From assembly GCA_020860515.1 (NCBI GenBank), contig JAJBUG010000088.1, forward strand, positions 1 to 34,825: a stretch of DNA of 34,825 nucleotides, in the 5' to 3' direction. A program made the translations under genes and the position numbers. The stretch is from Bacteroidales bacterium (GTDB lineage: Bacteria; Bacteroidota; Bacteroidia; Bacteroidales; Muribaculaceae). Positions 24,662 to 33,579 of the stretch are shown here, in pieces. The notes beneath the pieces are model-generated. The model worked only from the letters and a program-made list of their open reading frames with translations. It did no database searches and was not told the origin of the DNA. Numbering within the stretch: position 1 is the stretch's first letter; every line of letters begins with the position of its first letter.

Positions 24662-25984
24662 ATGACACTTAAAGAAATCCTTCAGCAAATCGGTGAGCGC
24701 CACGGTGTGGAGCAGCTCAACCCTATGCAGCGCGCTGTGAGCGCTGCCAAGAGCGAACGCATAATCCTGCTCTCACCTACAGGCAGCGGCAAGACACTGG
24801 CTTTCGCCGTGCCATTGGCATCGCGCCTCAAGCACGAGCAAAAGCTCACCTCGCCCCAGGCCATCATTATTGCCCCCAGCCGCGAATTGGTGATTCAGAT
24901 TGCCGATGTGATAAGGCCGATTGCAAAGGGTTTCAAGACAGTGGCCCTATACGGAGGCCATCCGATGCCCGAGGAGGTGAACTCGCTGCAAATCGTCCCT
25001 GACATTGTAGTGGCCACCCCGGGAAGATTGCTGGATCACATTCTGCGCGACACAATCGATGTGTCGCGCACCCAGCAGCTCGTGCTCGACGAATACGACA
25101 AAGCCCTCGAGCTGGGCTTCCACGACCAAATGCGCCGCATAGTGAAGCGAATGCATAAGCTGCGCTTTGTCACCCTGACCTCGGCCACCCCATTGGCCGA
25201 GATGCCAGATTTCATTGATTTGAGTCAGGCAAAGGTTATAGATTATAGCGGCAAGACTGAAGCTCCGCGCAGCCGCACCCTTGTGGAGATTGTGCGAGCC
25301 GATAGCAAAGACAAGCTTGAAAGCTTGGGCCGATTGCTGCGTTCGCTGCCTAACGGACGCACAATCGTGTTTGTAAATCATCGCGAGAGCGCTGAGAGAG
25401 TTTATGACTATCTCAAGAAGCAGGAGATGCCCGCTGGGCTGTACCATGGAGGCCTTGATCAGCTACAGCGAGAGCTGGCCATAGATATGCTCAACAATGG
25501 CACCACTCCTATCCTGGTAAGCACTGACCTTGGCAGTCGCGGCCTTGATATCGAGGCCGTGCGCAGTGTGGTGCATTATCATTTGCCCCCTACTCCCGAG
25601 AGCTGGACTCACCGCAATGGGCGCACAGCTCGCGTTGATGCCGAGGGACATGTGTACGTATTGATATCTGAGAATGAAAAGCTGCCTGATTATCTTGATG
25701 CCGACAGCGAGTATGTGCCTGATGACAACAATCCTGATCCCATTGTCAGCGACCGGGCCACACTTTATCTCAATCTTGGCAAGAAGGAGAAGATAAGCAA
25801 GGGCGATGTGCTCGGCTTCCTTGGCAAGCAAGGAGGCCTTGATGGCAAGGACATAGGCAAAATCGTTGTGAAAGACCATTGTGCCATCGTGGCTGTGCCG
25901 CGCAGCTTGGCAGCATCGGCTTTGGCAGCCCTATCTGGCGCCAAAATCAAGGGTCAGCGTGTAAAAGTAACGCTTTACCAATAA
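24662..25984 (+). CDS. DEAD-box-family RNA helicase with a DEYD motif II
   Basis: A 440-residue cytoplasmic ATP-dependent RNA helicase. Motifs in order: Q motif region (LNPMQRA), I SPTGSGKT, Ia PSRELVIQ, Ib TPGRLLD, II DEYD (143-146), III SAT, IV TIVFVNHRES, V STDLGSRGLDI, and VI HRNGRTAR. Motif II reads Asp-Glu-Tyr-Asp rather than DEAD. The C-terminal ~75 residues resemble the small RNA-binding domain of DbpA-like helicases (IGKIVVKDHCAIVAVPRSLA), which suggests a role on rRNA, but this is an inference. It follows the thioredoxin lipoprotein by 4 nt. Confidence 0.92.
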   Translation: MTLKEILQQIGERHGVEQLNPMQRAVSAAKSERIILLSPTGSGKTLAFAVPLASRLKHEQKLTSPQAIIIAPSRELVIQIADVIRPIAKGFKTVALYGGHPMPEEVNSLQIVPDIVVATPGRLLDHILRDTIDVSRTQQLVLDEYDKALELGFHDQMRRIVKRMHKLRFVTLTSATPLAEMPDFIDLSQAKVIDYSGKTEAPRSRTLVEIVRADSKDKLESLGRLLRSLPNGRTIVFVNHRESAERVYDYLKKQEMPAGLYHGGLDQLQRELAIDMLNNGTTPILVSTDLGSRGLDIEAVRSVVHYHLPPTPESWTHRNGRTARVDAEGHVYVLISENEKLPDYLDADSEYVPDDNNPDPIVSDRATLYLNLGKKEKISKGDVLGFLGKQGGLDGKDIGKIVVKDHCAIVAVPRSLAASALAALSGAKIKGQRVKVTLYQ

Positions 25985-26041
25985 AAAATAGAAAATTTTC
26001 AACAATTTTATATTTTTTATAGAAATTTGAAAGATAATTAC

Positions 26042-26049
26042 TATCTTTG
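26042..26049 (+). promoter_or_regulatory. asnB: -7 box (TATCTTTG) of asnB
   Basis: TATCTTTG matches TAnnTTTG. The ATG at 26110 follows 60 nt later. Confidence 0.65.
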
Positions 26050-26109
26050 CAAAACAATTGAAAATCTTCAATTGAAATTTCTAAGGTATTAATCAAAAAC
26101 TGCAAGTTT

Positions 26110-27774
26110 ATGTGCGGAATCATAGCCGTGTTCAATACGCGTGGCGAGAGCCAGCAATTGCGCCCTCAGGTGCTGAAACAGTCTAAAACAATTCGTCATC
26201 GCGGCCCTGACTGGTCGGGCATTTACTGTGGCGACAATGCCATCCTGGCTCATGAACGCCTATCGATCGTGGATCCCGAATCGGGAGGCCAGCCCCTGAA
26301 AACCGAAGACGGCAAAGTTATTCTCTCGGTCAACGGCGAGATTTACAACCATCGCGACATCCGCAAGCACTATGCCGACACATTTAAATTCCTCACTGGC
26401 AGCGACTGCGAGGTAATCTTAGCCCTTTACCGCGACAAGGGCACTGACTTCCTCGACGAGCTAAATGGCATCTTTGCCTTTGCCCTTTACGATGAGGAGA
26501 ATGATTTTATGATGGTAGCCCGCGACCCGATCGGCGTGATTCCGTTATACACAGGCACCGATGCCAAGGGGCATCGCTATTTCGCCTCAGAGCTCAAGGC
26601 GCTTGAGGGCTACTGCAATGTGATCGAGCCCTTCCTGCCTGGCCACGTATGGGATAGCCGCACTGATGAAATGCGCCGCTGGTACAAGCGCGACTGGGAA
26701 AGCTATGACGCTGTGAAAGACAACGAAACCTCCATACCCGCTCTGCGTGAAGCACTGGAAAAAGCTGTGGAGCGACAGCTGATGAGCGACGTGCCCTATG
26801 GTGTGTTGCTCAGCGGCGGATTGGATTCAAGCATTATCTCAGCTGTGGCTGCCAAATATGCGCCATGTCGCATCGAGACCGAGGGAGAACAGGTCGCATG
26901 GTGGCCTCGCCTCCACTCGTTTGCAGTGGGACTGAAGGGCGCTCCCGATCTGGTAGCAGCTCGCAAAGTAGCTGAACATATCGGCACAGTGCATCACGAA
27001 ATCAACTACACAGTGCAGGAAGGCCTGGATGCCATCCGCGATGTGATATATTACCTTGAGACTTACGATGTGACTACCGTACGCGCCTCAACTCCTATGT
27101 ATCTCTTAGCCCGCGTGATAAAGTCGATGGGTATAAAGATGGTGCTCAGCGGCGAAGGCGCCGATGAGATTTTTGGCGGTTACCTGTATTTCCATAAGGC
27201 TCCTAATGCGCAGGCATTCCACGAAGAGACAGTGCGCAAGCTGTCGAAACTCCATCTCTACGACTGCCTGCGTGCCAACAAGGCACTGTCGGCATGGGGC
27301 GTGGAGGGTCGAGTGCCATTCCTCGACAAGGAATTTCTGGATGTGGCTATGCGCCTTAATCCTAAGGACAAGATGGCTGGCCACGGCAAGATGGAGAAAT
27401 GGGTGCTCCGCAAGGCATTCGAAGACCTTTTGCCCAAGGAGATTGCTTGGAGGCAAAAGGAGCAGTTCAGCGACGGCGTAGGCTATTCGTGGATCGACAC
27501 CCTGAAGGCTATTACAGCCGAACAGGTGACTGATGAGATGATGCGCAATGCAGCGCGCCGCTTCCCAGTAAATCCGCCGCAGAATAAGGAGGAATATTAT
27601 TACCGCACCATTTTTGAGGAGCATTTCCCCAGTGCTACAGCCGCTGCATGCGTGCCATCGGTGCCATCGGTAGCGTGCTCAACCGCCGAGGCCTTGGCAT
27701 GGGATGAATCCTTCAAGAATATGAATGATCCCAGTGGACGCGCAGTAAAATCAGTCCACGATCACGCATATTAA
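26110..27774 (+). CDS. asnB: Asparagine synthase B (glutamine-hydrolysing)
   Basis: A 554-residue cytoplasmic enzyme making asparagine from aspartate, glutamine and ATP. It starts MCGIIAVF, so Cys2 is the glutaminase nucleophile after Met removal. The synthetase domain has the PP-loop SGGLDSS (235-241), then ASTPMYLLARVIKSMGIKMV, LSGEGADEIFGGYLYF and GVEGRVPFLDKEFL, all of the AsnB type. The C-terminal ~45 residues are less conserved. It is a monocistronic unit with its own promoter. The stop codon lies in a 20-bp tandem repeat. Confidence 0.96.
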   Translation: MCGIIAVFNTRGESQQLRPQVLKQSKTIRHRGPDWSGIYCGDNAILAHERLSIVDPESGGQPLKTEDGKVILSVNGEIYNHRDIRKHYADTFKFLTGSDCEVILALYRDKGTDFLDELNGIFAFALYDEENDFMMVARDPIGVIPLYTGTDAKGHRYFASELKALEGYCNVIEPFLPGHVWDSRTDEMRRWYKRDWESYDAVKDNETSIPALREALEKAVERQLMSDVPYGVLLSGGLDSSIISAVAAKYAPCRIETEGEQVAWWPRLHSFAVGLKGAPDLVAARKVAEHIGTVHHEINYTVQEGLDAIRDVIYYLETYDVTTVRASTPMYLLARVIKSMGIKMVLSGEGADEIFGGYLYFHKAPNAQAFHEETVRKLSKLHLYDCLRANKALSAWGVEGRVPFLDKEFLDVAMRLNPKDKMAGHGKMEKWVLRKAFEDLLPKEIAWRQKEQFSDGVGYSWIDTLKAITAEQVTDEMMRNAARRFPVNPPQNKEEYYYRTIFEEHFPSATAAACVPSVPSVACSTAEALAWDESFKNMNDPSGRAVKSVHDHAY

Positions 27775-27800
27775 TCTGTAATCACGAATATCAAACTGTA
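27761..27800 (+). repeat. Two 20-bp tandem repeats across the asnB stop
   Basis: ATCACGCATATTAATCTGTA (27761-27780) is followed at once by a copy with three mismatches (27781-27800). The stop TAA of asnB is within the first copy. Confidence 0.85.
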
Positions 27801-27830
27801 AGGGTGGCTGCCAAATTGGTGGGCCACCCT
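27801..27830 (+). terminator. Hairpin after asnB
   Basis: AGGGTGGC (27801-27808) and GCCACCCT (27823-27830) pair in a perfect 8-bp stem; the loop contains CCAAATTGG. No proper U tract follows, so termination strength is uncertain. Confidence 0.6.
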
Positions 27831-27884
27831 CATTGTAAAAATATTTTACATTAGCTAATTTACGATTATTTGGGAATTTTTTTG

Positions 27885-27892
27885 TAAATTTG
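27885..27892 (+). promoter_or_regulatory. parC: -7 box (TAAATTTG) of parC
   Basis: TAAATTTG matches TAnnTTTG, 36 nt before the ATG at 27929. Confidence 0.65.
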
Positions 27893-27928
27893 TAGGTTGA
27901 AAATTTTGCATACAGATTTGCACCTACG

Positions 27929-30643
27929 ATGAGCGAAGATCAGAACTTAAATCTACCCGAAGACGAGCAAGAGCCAGTGGAGGCTCAACCGCTTGAATTC
28001 AAACCATATACCGACAATGTGGAGCCTATTCGCAACCAGTTGCGCGGCATGTATCAGTGTTGGTTTCTGGATTATGCCAGCTATGTAATCCTGGAGCGCG
28101 CCGTCCCCAATATCGAGGATGGACTGAAACCTGTGCAGCGTCGAATACTCCACTCGATGAAAACCCTCGACGATGGTCGATTCAACAAGGTGGCCAACAT
28201 CGTGGGCAATACTATGCAATACCATCCCCACGGAGATGCATCAATCAACGATGCCTTGGTGCAATTAGGCCAAAAAGATTTGCTGGTTACCACCCAAGGC
28301 AACTGGGGCAACATCCTTACAGGGGCCTCGGCTGCCGCCGGCCGTTACATCGAAGCCAAGCTGTCGCACTTCGCCCTTGACGTGCTCTATAATCCCAAGG
28401 TAACTCAGTGGACACCCAGCTACGATGGCCGCAGCAAGGAGCCTGTGACTCTTCCAGCCAAATTCCCCTTGCTCTTAGCCCAGGGCGCCGAGGGCATAGC
28501 CGTAGGCCTGAGCAGCAAGATCTTGCCACACAACTTCAACGAAATACTTGATGCAGCAGTAAATTACCTGAAAGGCGAGGAGTTTGAGCTTCTACCCGAC
28601 TTCGTGACTGGCGGTTTCATAGATGTGAGCCGCTACAACGATGGTGCGCGCGGTGGCACCGTGAAAGTACGAGCAAAAATAGAAAAGGTTGACAACAAGA
28701 CTCTCGCCATCACAGAAATTCCTTTCAGCCAGACCACTGGCACCCTGATTGATTCTATCCTCAAAGCCCAAGAAAAAGGTAAAATCAAGATTCGCAGCGT
28801 GGACGACCTCACAGCCGAGCATGCGCGCGTAGTGGTGAACCTGCTGCCAGGCACTTCGAGCGACAAGACTATCGATGCTCTTTACGCTTTCACCAACTGT
28901 GAACTCTCAATCTCGCCCAATTGCTGCGTAATCAGTGAGGATAAGCCCCTGTTCTTGGGAGTAAGCGATGTGCTGCGCCACAGCGTGGACCGCACAATGG
29001 AAATCTTCCGAGCAGAGCTGCAAATACGAATCGACGAACTCAGCGAGCAACTGATGAACGCCAGCCTCGAGCGCTACTTCATAGAAAAGCGAATCTACAA
29101 GGACAAAGCTTACGAGCAAGCGCCTGACCTTGACGCAGCAATCGCCCATATCGACGAGCGGCTAACCCCCATCAAGAAAAAGCTGATACGCGAAGTGACT
29201 CGCGATGACATACTGCGTCTGCTTGAAATCAAGATGAAACGCATCCTCAAATTTAACTCTGAGGAGAACGAGCGCCTGATCGAACGCATCAAAGCCGACA
29301 TCGAAGCAGCCAAGAATAATATAGAGCATCTGGTTGATTACACCATCAATTGGTACGTCAGCTTGAAAGAAAAGTACGGCGAAAATTATCCACGCCACAC
29401 CATAGTACGTGGCTTTGACAGCATTGAGGCTGCAAATGTGGCCGAGGTCAATGAAAAGCTTTACATCAACCGTGAAGAAGGATTCATAGGAACGTCGCTA
29501 AAAAAGGACGAATTTATTGCCAACTGCTCAATGATGGACGATGTGATTATCTTCTACAAGGATGGGCGTTACAAAGTGACCAAGGTACAGGAGAAGTTCT
29601 TCATAGGCAAGAATGTGCAGTATGTAAATGTGTTCAAGCGCAACGATGCCCGCACCGTTTACAATGTGATTTATCAGAATGGCAAAGGAGGCATCTATTA
29701 TATGAAGCGCTTCGCTATCACGGGCATCACTCGCGACCGAGAATACGATGTAACGCAAGGTGCGCCAGGCAGCCGCATTTGTTGGTTCTCAGCCAATCCC
29801 AATGGCGAAGCAGAAGTGGTGAAAGTCACACTAAAGCCAAAGCAAAAGATCAAGAATCTGACATTCGATGTAGATTTTGCCAAGCTTGCTATCAAGGGGC
29901 GCCAAGCCATGGGGAATTTGGTGACAAAAAACGAAGTCTATCGCTTCTCACTTAAGGAAAAGGGCCATAGCACCTTAGGCGGTCGCCAAGTGTGGTTCGA
30001 CCCTGATGTGCTGCGCCTCAACTACGATGGACGTGGCAACTTCTTAGGTGAATTTGTAGATGACGACAAGGTATTGGTAATTTTGAACAATGGCGAATAC
30101 TACACCACATCGTTCGATGCATCGAACCATTATCCTGACAATATCCTCAGAATCGAAAAGTTAGACCCGCATACTGTGTGGACTGCCATCCTCAACGATG
30201 CAGATCAAGGCTACCCCTACATCAAACGTTTCAAATTCGAGCCCACGACCAAGCCTCAGCGTTATATAGGCGAAAACACTGCTTCAACGCTGATCCTACT
30301 CAGTGACAAACCTGGTGCCCGCTTCAAGGTTACATTTGGCGAGCCTGACAGTTTCCGCGAACCACTGGAAATTGATGCCACCGAGTTTATCGGAGTGAAG
30401 TCATACAAAGCCCGAGGCAAGCGCCTCACCACTTTTGCCCTTGCCAGCGTGGAAGAGCTCGAGCCACGTGAAATAGAAGAGGCCTCAGAGAACTCCGAGT
30501 TATCTGAGAACTCTGAGGACTCTGAGAACTCCGAGAACTCTGAGAACTCCGAGAACTCTGAGAACTCCGAGAATTCCAATAATGATGAAATCAGCGACCA
30601 AGATCTTCGCGATCAAATCACTGGCCAACAAAAACTGTTTTGA
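27929..30643 (+). CDS. parC: DNA topoisomerase IV subunit A
   Basis: A 904-residue type IIA topoisomerase A subunit (breakage-reunion), which decatenates chromosomes together with ParE, encoded elsewhere. LDYASYVILERAVPNIEDGL and LKPVQRRILHSM start the catalytic domain. The DNA-linking tyrosine is expected at Tyr140 in SAAAGRYIEAKLS. A coiled-coil part lies at about 355-480 and a beta-propeller-like C-terminal domain follows. The gyrase-specific GyrA box is not seen, which favours ParC. The last ~45 residues are a low-complexity acidic tail built of SEN repeats. The next gene starts directly at the stop codon, so the three genes from here probably form an operon. Confidence 0.92.
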   Translation: MSEDQNLNLPEDEQEPVEAQPLEFKPYTDNVEPIRNQLRGMYQCWFLDYASYVILERAVPNIEDGLKPVQRRILHSMKTLDDGRFNKVANIVGNTMQYHPHGDASINDALVQLGQKDLLVTTQGNWGNILTGASAAAGRYIEAKLSHFALDVLYNPKVTQWTPSYDGRSKEPVTLPAKFPLLLAQGAEGIAVGLSSKILPHNFNEILDAAVNYLKGEEFELLPDFVTGGFIDVSRYNDGARGGTVKVRAKIEKVDNKTLAITEIPFSQTTGTLIDSILKAQEKGKIKIRSVDDLTAEHARVVVNLLPGTSSDKTIDALYAFTNCELSISPNCCVISEDKPLFLGVSDVLRHSVDRTMEIFRAELQIRIDELSEQLMNASLERYFIEKRIYKDKAYEQAPDLDAAIAHIDERLTPIKKKLIREVTRDDILRLLEIKMKRILKFNSEENERLIERIKADIEAAKNNIEHLVDYTINWYVSLKEKYGENYPRHTIVRGFDSIEAANVAEVNEKLYINREEGFIGTSLKKDEFIANCSMMDDVIIFYKDGRYKVTKVQEKFFIGKNVQYVNVFKRNDARTVYNVIYQNGKGGIYYMKRFAITGITRDREYDVTQGAPGSRICWFSANPNGEAEVVKVTLKPKQKIKNLTFDVDFAKLAIKGRQAMGNLVTKNEVYRFSLKEKGHSTLGGRQVWFDPDVLRLNYDGRGNFLGEFVDDDKVLVILNNGEYYTTSFDASNHYPDNILRIEKLDPHTVWTAILNDADQGYPYIKRFKFEPTTKPQRYIGENTASTLILLSDKPGARFKVTFGEPDSFREPLEIDATEFIGVKSYKARGKRLTTFALASVEELEPREIEEASENSELSENSEDSENSENSENSENSENSENSNNDEISDQDLRDQITGQQKLF
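30487..30573 (+). repeat. 9-bp tandem repeat coding the parC SEN tail
   Basis: Units GAGAACTCC and GAGAACTCT alternate, giving a higher 18-bp period. They encode Ser-Glu-Asn repeats. Earlier units are diverged (TTATCT, GGACTCT). Copy change would stay in frame. Confidence 0.92.
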
Positions 30644-31495
30644 ATGAGAATATTATTGACTATCATAGCGGCATTGTGGGCGTTGATGCCAATGAACGCC
30701 CAACAGACTGACAGCCTCTGTGCTAAGCCTTTGCGGCCTGTCTATTCGGCCTATATGGCCGAGGTGGGTTCTGGGCATTTGGCCGATACCTACCTAACCC
30801 CGCTTCATTACAACGGCATCCATGTAGGCCTCCTCTATGAGCGCACCCAAGCCATGAAGTTCAGTCCAGAAAAATGGATACAGCAATTAGTAATAGGACT
30901 CGATGGCGACATCACTGAAAATTTGGCAAAGAATGCCAACATGTACAATGCAGCCCTGCAAGTGAGCTGGCGCATGATGCGTAGATGGCAGATACAGCCT
31001 GACCTTACCTTGGGGTTTGGTGGGGCTGGCACAATCGACGGAGGCTGCCTTTACCTCGACCGCAATGGCAATAATCCGGCCCAGGCCCAATGCTCAATCA
31101 CTGTTGATGCGGCTGGCTATGCTGCTTGGAAACATCAATTGTGGAAAATACCATTTACTCTCAGGTATCAGGCTGTGCTGCCTCTGACAGGAGCTTTCTT
31201 TGCGCCCAATTATGGTCAACTATACTATCAGATTTATCTTGGCGACCGCGACCATTTGGCCCATTGTGCATGGTGGGGCAATTTCTTTCGCCTCGACAAT
31301 CTGCTCACTGCCGACCTGCATTTCGGAGCCACCACCCTGCGCCTTGGCTACCGAGCAGAAATATTCTCATCAAAAGTCAACAATATTGTGAGCCGCAACA
31401 TTAGTCACTCGTTCGTGCTTGGCATTTGCACCGAGTGGATTTCACTGCGCCCTGGTAAAAAACTGCCCGATGCTCGCATAATTTCAGCTTATTAG
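30644..31495 (+). CDS. DUF3316-family exported protein
   Basis: A 283-residue protein of the Bacteroidales DUF3316 family, function unknown. It starts with a signal peptide (MRILLTIIAALWALMPMNAQ, cleavage near 19-20). The remainder is rich in alternating aromatic/hydrophobic strands (VGLLYERTQAMKF, LRLGYRAEIFSSKVNNIVSR), as in small outer-membrane beta barrels, and ends with HSFVLGICTEW followed by a polar tail. An outer-membrane location is inferred, not shown. The ATG follows the parC TGA without a gap, which points to translational coupling. Confidence 0.82.
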   Translation: MRILLTIIAALWALMPMNAQQTDSLCAKPLRPVYSAYMAEVGSGHLADTYLTPLHYNGIHVGLLYERTQAMKFSPEKWIQQLVIGLDGDITENLAKNANMYNAALQVSWRMMRRWQIQPDLTLGFGGAGTIDGGCLYLDRNGNNPAQAQCSITVDAAGYAAWKHQLWKIPFTLRYQAVLPLTGAFFAPNYGQLYYQIYLGDRDHLAHCAWWGNFFRLDNLLTADLHFGATTLRLGYRAEIFSSKVNNIVSRNISHSFVLGICTEWISLRPGKKLPDARIISAY

Positions 31496-31500
31496 TCGCT

Positions 31501-32526
31501 ATGAAAACGAACAAGTCATTGGTCTTGGGTCTTTGGTCTTTGGCATTATGCCTTACTGGCTGCCATGGCATTGAGGAGTGGGACAATAATCCTGAGGGAA
31601 ATTTTCAAGCCCTATGGACTGTGGTGGATGAGCATTATTGCTTCTTCAAAGAAAAGGACGTGGATTGGGACGAAGTGCGTACACGCTATGCTCAGCGCAT
31701 TTCCAACGATATGAATAGCACTCAGCTTTTCGATGCCTGCGCTGACATGCTGGCCGAGCTTAAGGATGGGCATGTAAACCTTACATCTTGGTTCAACACC
31801 TCATATTATACCAACTGGTGGAGCGATTATCCTCAGAATTTCGATGAACGCTTAGTGGAGCAATATTATCTAAACTTCGATTACCGCTCAATCGGAGCCA
31901 GCAAGTATGCCATTCTTAACGAAAACATCGGTTACATACGTTACCCAAGCTTCGATTCAAGCATTGGTGATGGAAATATCGACGGAATTCTCAACTATTT
32001 CAGCCTATGCACAGGTCTTATTTTCGACATTCGTGACAATGGAGGCGGCGCGCTTACCAATTCAGAGAAATGGGCAATGCGCTTCACTACCGACCGGGTG
32101 CTGGCAGGCTACATGATTAATAAGACCGGCCCAGGTCATGACGACCTGTCAGAGCCATTTGAATATTATTTCGACCCTGTAACAGACGAGCATCTGGTAT
32201 GGACTAAACCTGTGGTAGTGCTTACCAATCGCAGCACATTCAGCGCAGCCAACAATTTTGTGTCGGTAGTGCAGTATTTTCCAAATGTAAAGATTGCTGG
32301 TGCACGCACTGGGGGAGGCTCAGGCATACCTATAACTATGGAAATCCCCTGCGGCTGGGGTGTAAGAATGTCATCGGTATCAGTGCTCGATGCCAAGGGC
32401 AACACCACCGAGTTCGGCATCGATCCTTCACCAGGTTGTGAGGTAGATCTTGACCAAGAGCTGGCTCTTCAAGGGATCGATACAATGATTGAGCGAGCAA
32501 TCGAAATCCTCAACTCAGATTGGTGA
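31501..32526 (+). CDS. S41-family peptidase lipoprotein
   Basis: A 341-residue exported protein. The signal peptide ends in the lipobox CLTGC with the lipid cysteine at residue 21. The body is a C-terminal-processing/tricorn-type S41 protease: ALWTVVDEHYCFF (N-terminal region), LKDGHVNL, then FDIRDNGGG, and the nucleophile region RSTFSAANNF with Ser248. The following strand reads KIAGARTGGGSG, where classical CtpA proteins have GEKTxGKG; the usual catalytic Lys is not evident (Arg269 at that place). Tricorn-like members use a different charge relay, so activity is open. Starts 5 nt after the DUF3316 stop. The signal-peptide core is coded by a 7-bp repeat. Confidence 0.85.
   Translation: MKTNKSLVLGLWSLALCLTGCHGIEEWDNNPEGNFQALWTVVDEHYCFFKEKDVDWDEVRTRYAQRISNDMNSTQLFDACADMLAELKDGHVNLTSWFNTSYYTNWWSDYPQNFDERLVEQYYLNFDYRSIGASKYAILNENIGYIRYPSFDSSIGDGNIDGILNYFSLCTGLIFDIRDNGGGALTNSEKWAMRFTTDRVLAGYMINKTGPGHDDLSEPFEYYFDPVTDEHLVWTKPVVVLTNRSTFSAANNFVSVVQYFPNVKIAGARTGGGSGIPITMEIPCGWGVRMSSVSVLDAKGNTTEFGIDPSPGCEVDLDQELALQGIDTMIERAIEILNSDW
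31516..31543 (+). repeat. Four 7-bp units within the S41 signal peptide (TCTTTGG type)
   Basis: TCATTGG, TCTTGGG, TCTTTGG, TCTTTGG in phase at 31516-31543 encode the hydrophobic core SLVLGLWSL of the lipoprotein signal. Confidence 0.85.
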
Positions 32527-32532
32527 CCCATC

Positions 32533-33570
32533 TTATTGCTGGGCCAGAACCAGATAGGTCATGTATGCCACATAGAGAAGAATCAGCACTACGCCAAATG
32601 CTCGAGTAATCTTATGCGGCTTGTAGAAAAATCCTACGAGCGCCATCATTATCGACACAGCAGCCAACGATGCAAAGCTGACAAAGGTGATATTGCCTGT
32701 GTGCAAGGGGCTAATAATCGAACAAGTACCAAGCACAAACAGCATATCCATAATGCATGACCCGAACACATTGCCCATCGCGATGCCAGGCTGATGCTTT
32801 ACAGCTGCCACAACCGATGTGGCCAGGTCGGGGATGCTACTGCCAATTGCCACAACCGTCAAACCCACCAGGCCCTCGCTAAGTCCGGCTTTTTCGGCGA
32901 TTCCGCTGGCGCCATCCACTATCCAATTGCCACCTACTACCAGCACAGCCAAGCCTCCAGCAATGGCAAAGCAAGCAATCCACATATATGAATTGATGAG
33001 GTCAGAGATGCTTATATGGTGAGTCGAACGACTAACAGGCTGACTGGGCACCGTGGCAGCAGAAGGCGAAGCTGCGTTCTTAGCAACTTGTGATTCATCT
33101 TTGCGCGCACTGGTAAAAGTATAAACCATAAAGGCTGCGAATACGATAAGCAATATTATGCCATCAAAGCGTGAAAGCTGATTGACATGGCCACCTGAGA
33201 ACCAGCGATCTTGAGTGCAAAGAAACAGCAACACTGCTGCAACAGCCACCGAAGGCAGATCGCAAACCCGCGCGCTTTTCTTTATTGTGATTGGGCTTAT
33301 CAATGCAGTAATGCCAATGACAAGAAGCATATCAAACATTCCTGCTCCCACCACATCACCTATCGCCAACTCTGACTTGCCCTGAATTGTCGACATTACA
33401 CTCACCACAAGATCAGGCGTGGATGATCCAAAAGCCACCACAGTAATGCCAACCACCAAGGGCGGCACCTTGAATCGATTGGCAATAGCCACCGAGCCAT
33501 CGGTTACATAATTTCCACCTATCACTATGAGCACAAGGCCCATCAATAAAAAGAGTATGTCGTGAAACAT
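32533..33570 (-). CDS. Calcium/sodium antiporter-type CaCA exchanger
   Basis: A 345-residue inner-membrane protein with about ten hydrophobic segments and two inverted halves, as in YrbG and NCX_Mj. Alpha repeat 1 contains VVAFGSSTPDLVVS (D53) and GDVVGAGMFD (D80); alpha repeat 2 contains VVAIGSSIPDLATS (D248) and GNVFGSCIMD (D275). Canonical prokaryotic sequences are GTSxPE and GNxxGSNxFN, so both Glu become Asp and the first-half Asn becomes Asp. A polar cytoplasmic loop (about 155-190) joins the halves. I start at the ATG at 33570, which fits the family; upstream in-frame starts run through a repeat tract. Calcium export in exchange for Na+ is the family role; the ion set here may differ. 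Confidence 0.85.
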   Translation of the reverse strand: MFHDILFLLMGLVLIVIGGNYVTDGSVAIANRFKVPPLVVGITVVAFGSSTPDLVVSVMSTIQGKSELAIGDVVGAGMFDMLLVIGITALISPITIKKSARVCDLPSVAVAAVLLFLCTQDRWFSGGHVNQLSRFDGIILLIVFAAFMVYTFTSARKDESQVAKNAASPSAATVPSQPVSRSTHHISISDLINSYMWIACFAIAGGLAVLVVGGNWIVDGASGIAEKAGLSEGLVGLTVVAIGSSIPDLATSVVAAVKHQPGIAMGNVFGSCIMDMLFVLGTCSIISPLHTGNITFVSFASLAAVSIMMALVGFFYKPHKITRAFGVVLILLYVAYMTYLVLAQQ

Positions 33571-33579
33571 GTCTAAATA

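Noticed and set aside
30262..30579. Minus-strand frame of 105 codons starting with Glu-Phe-Ser repeats
   Set aside because: It is the antisense reading of the parC SEN repeat; the repeat keeps all frames open.
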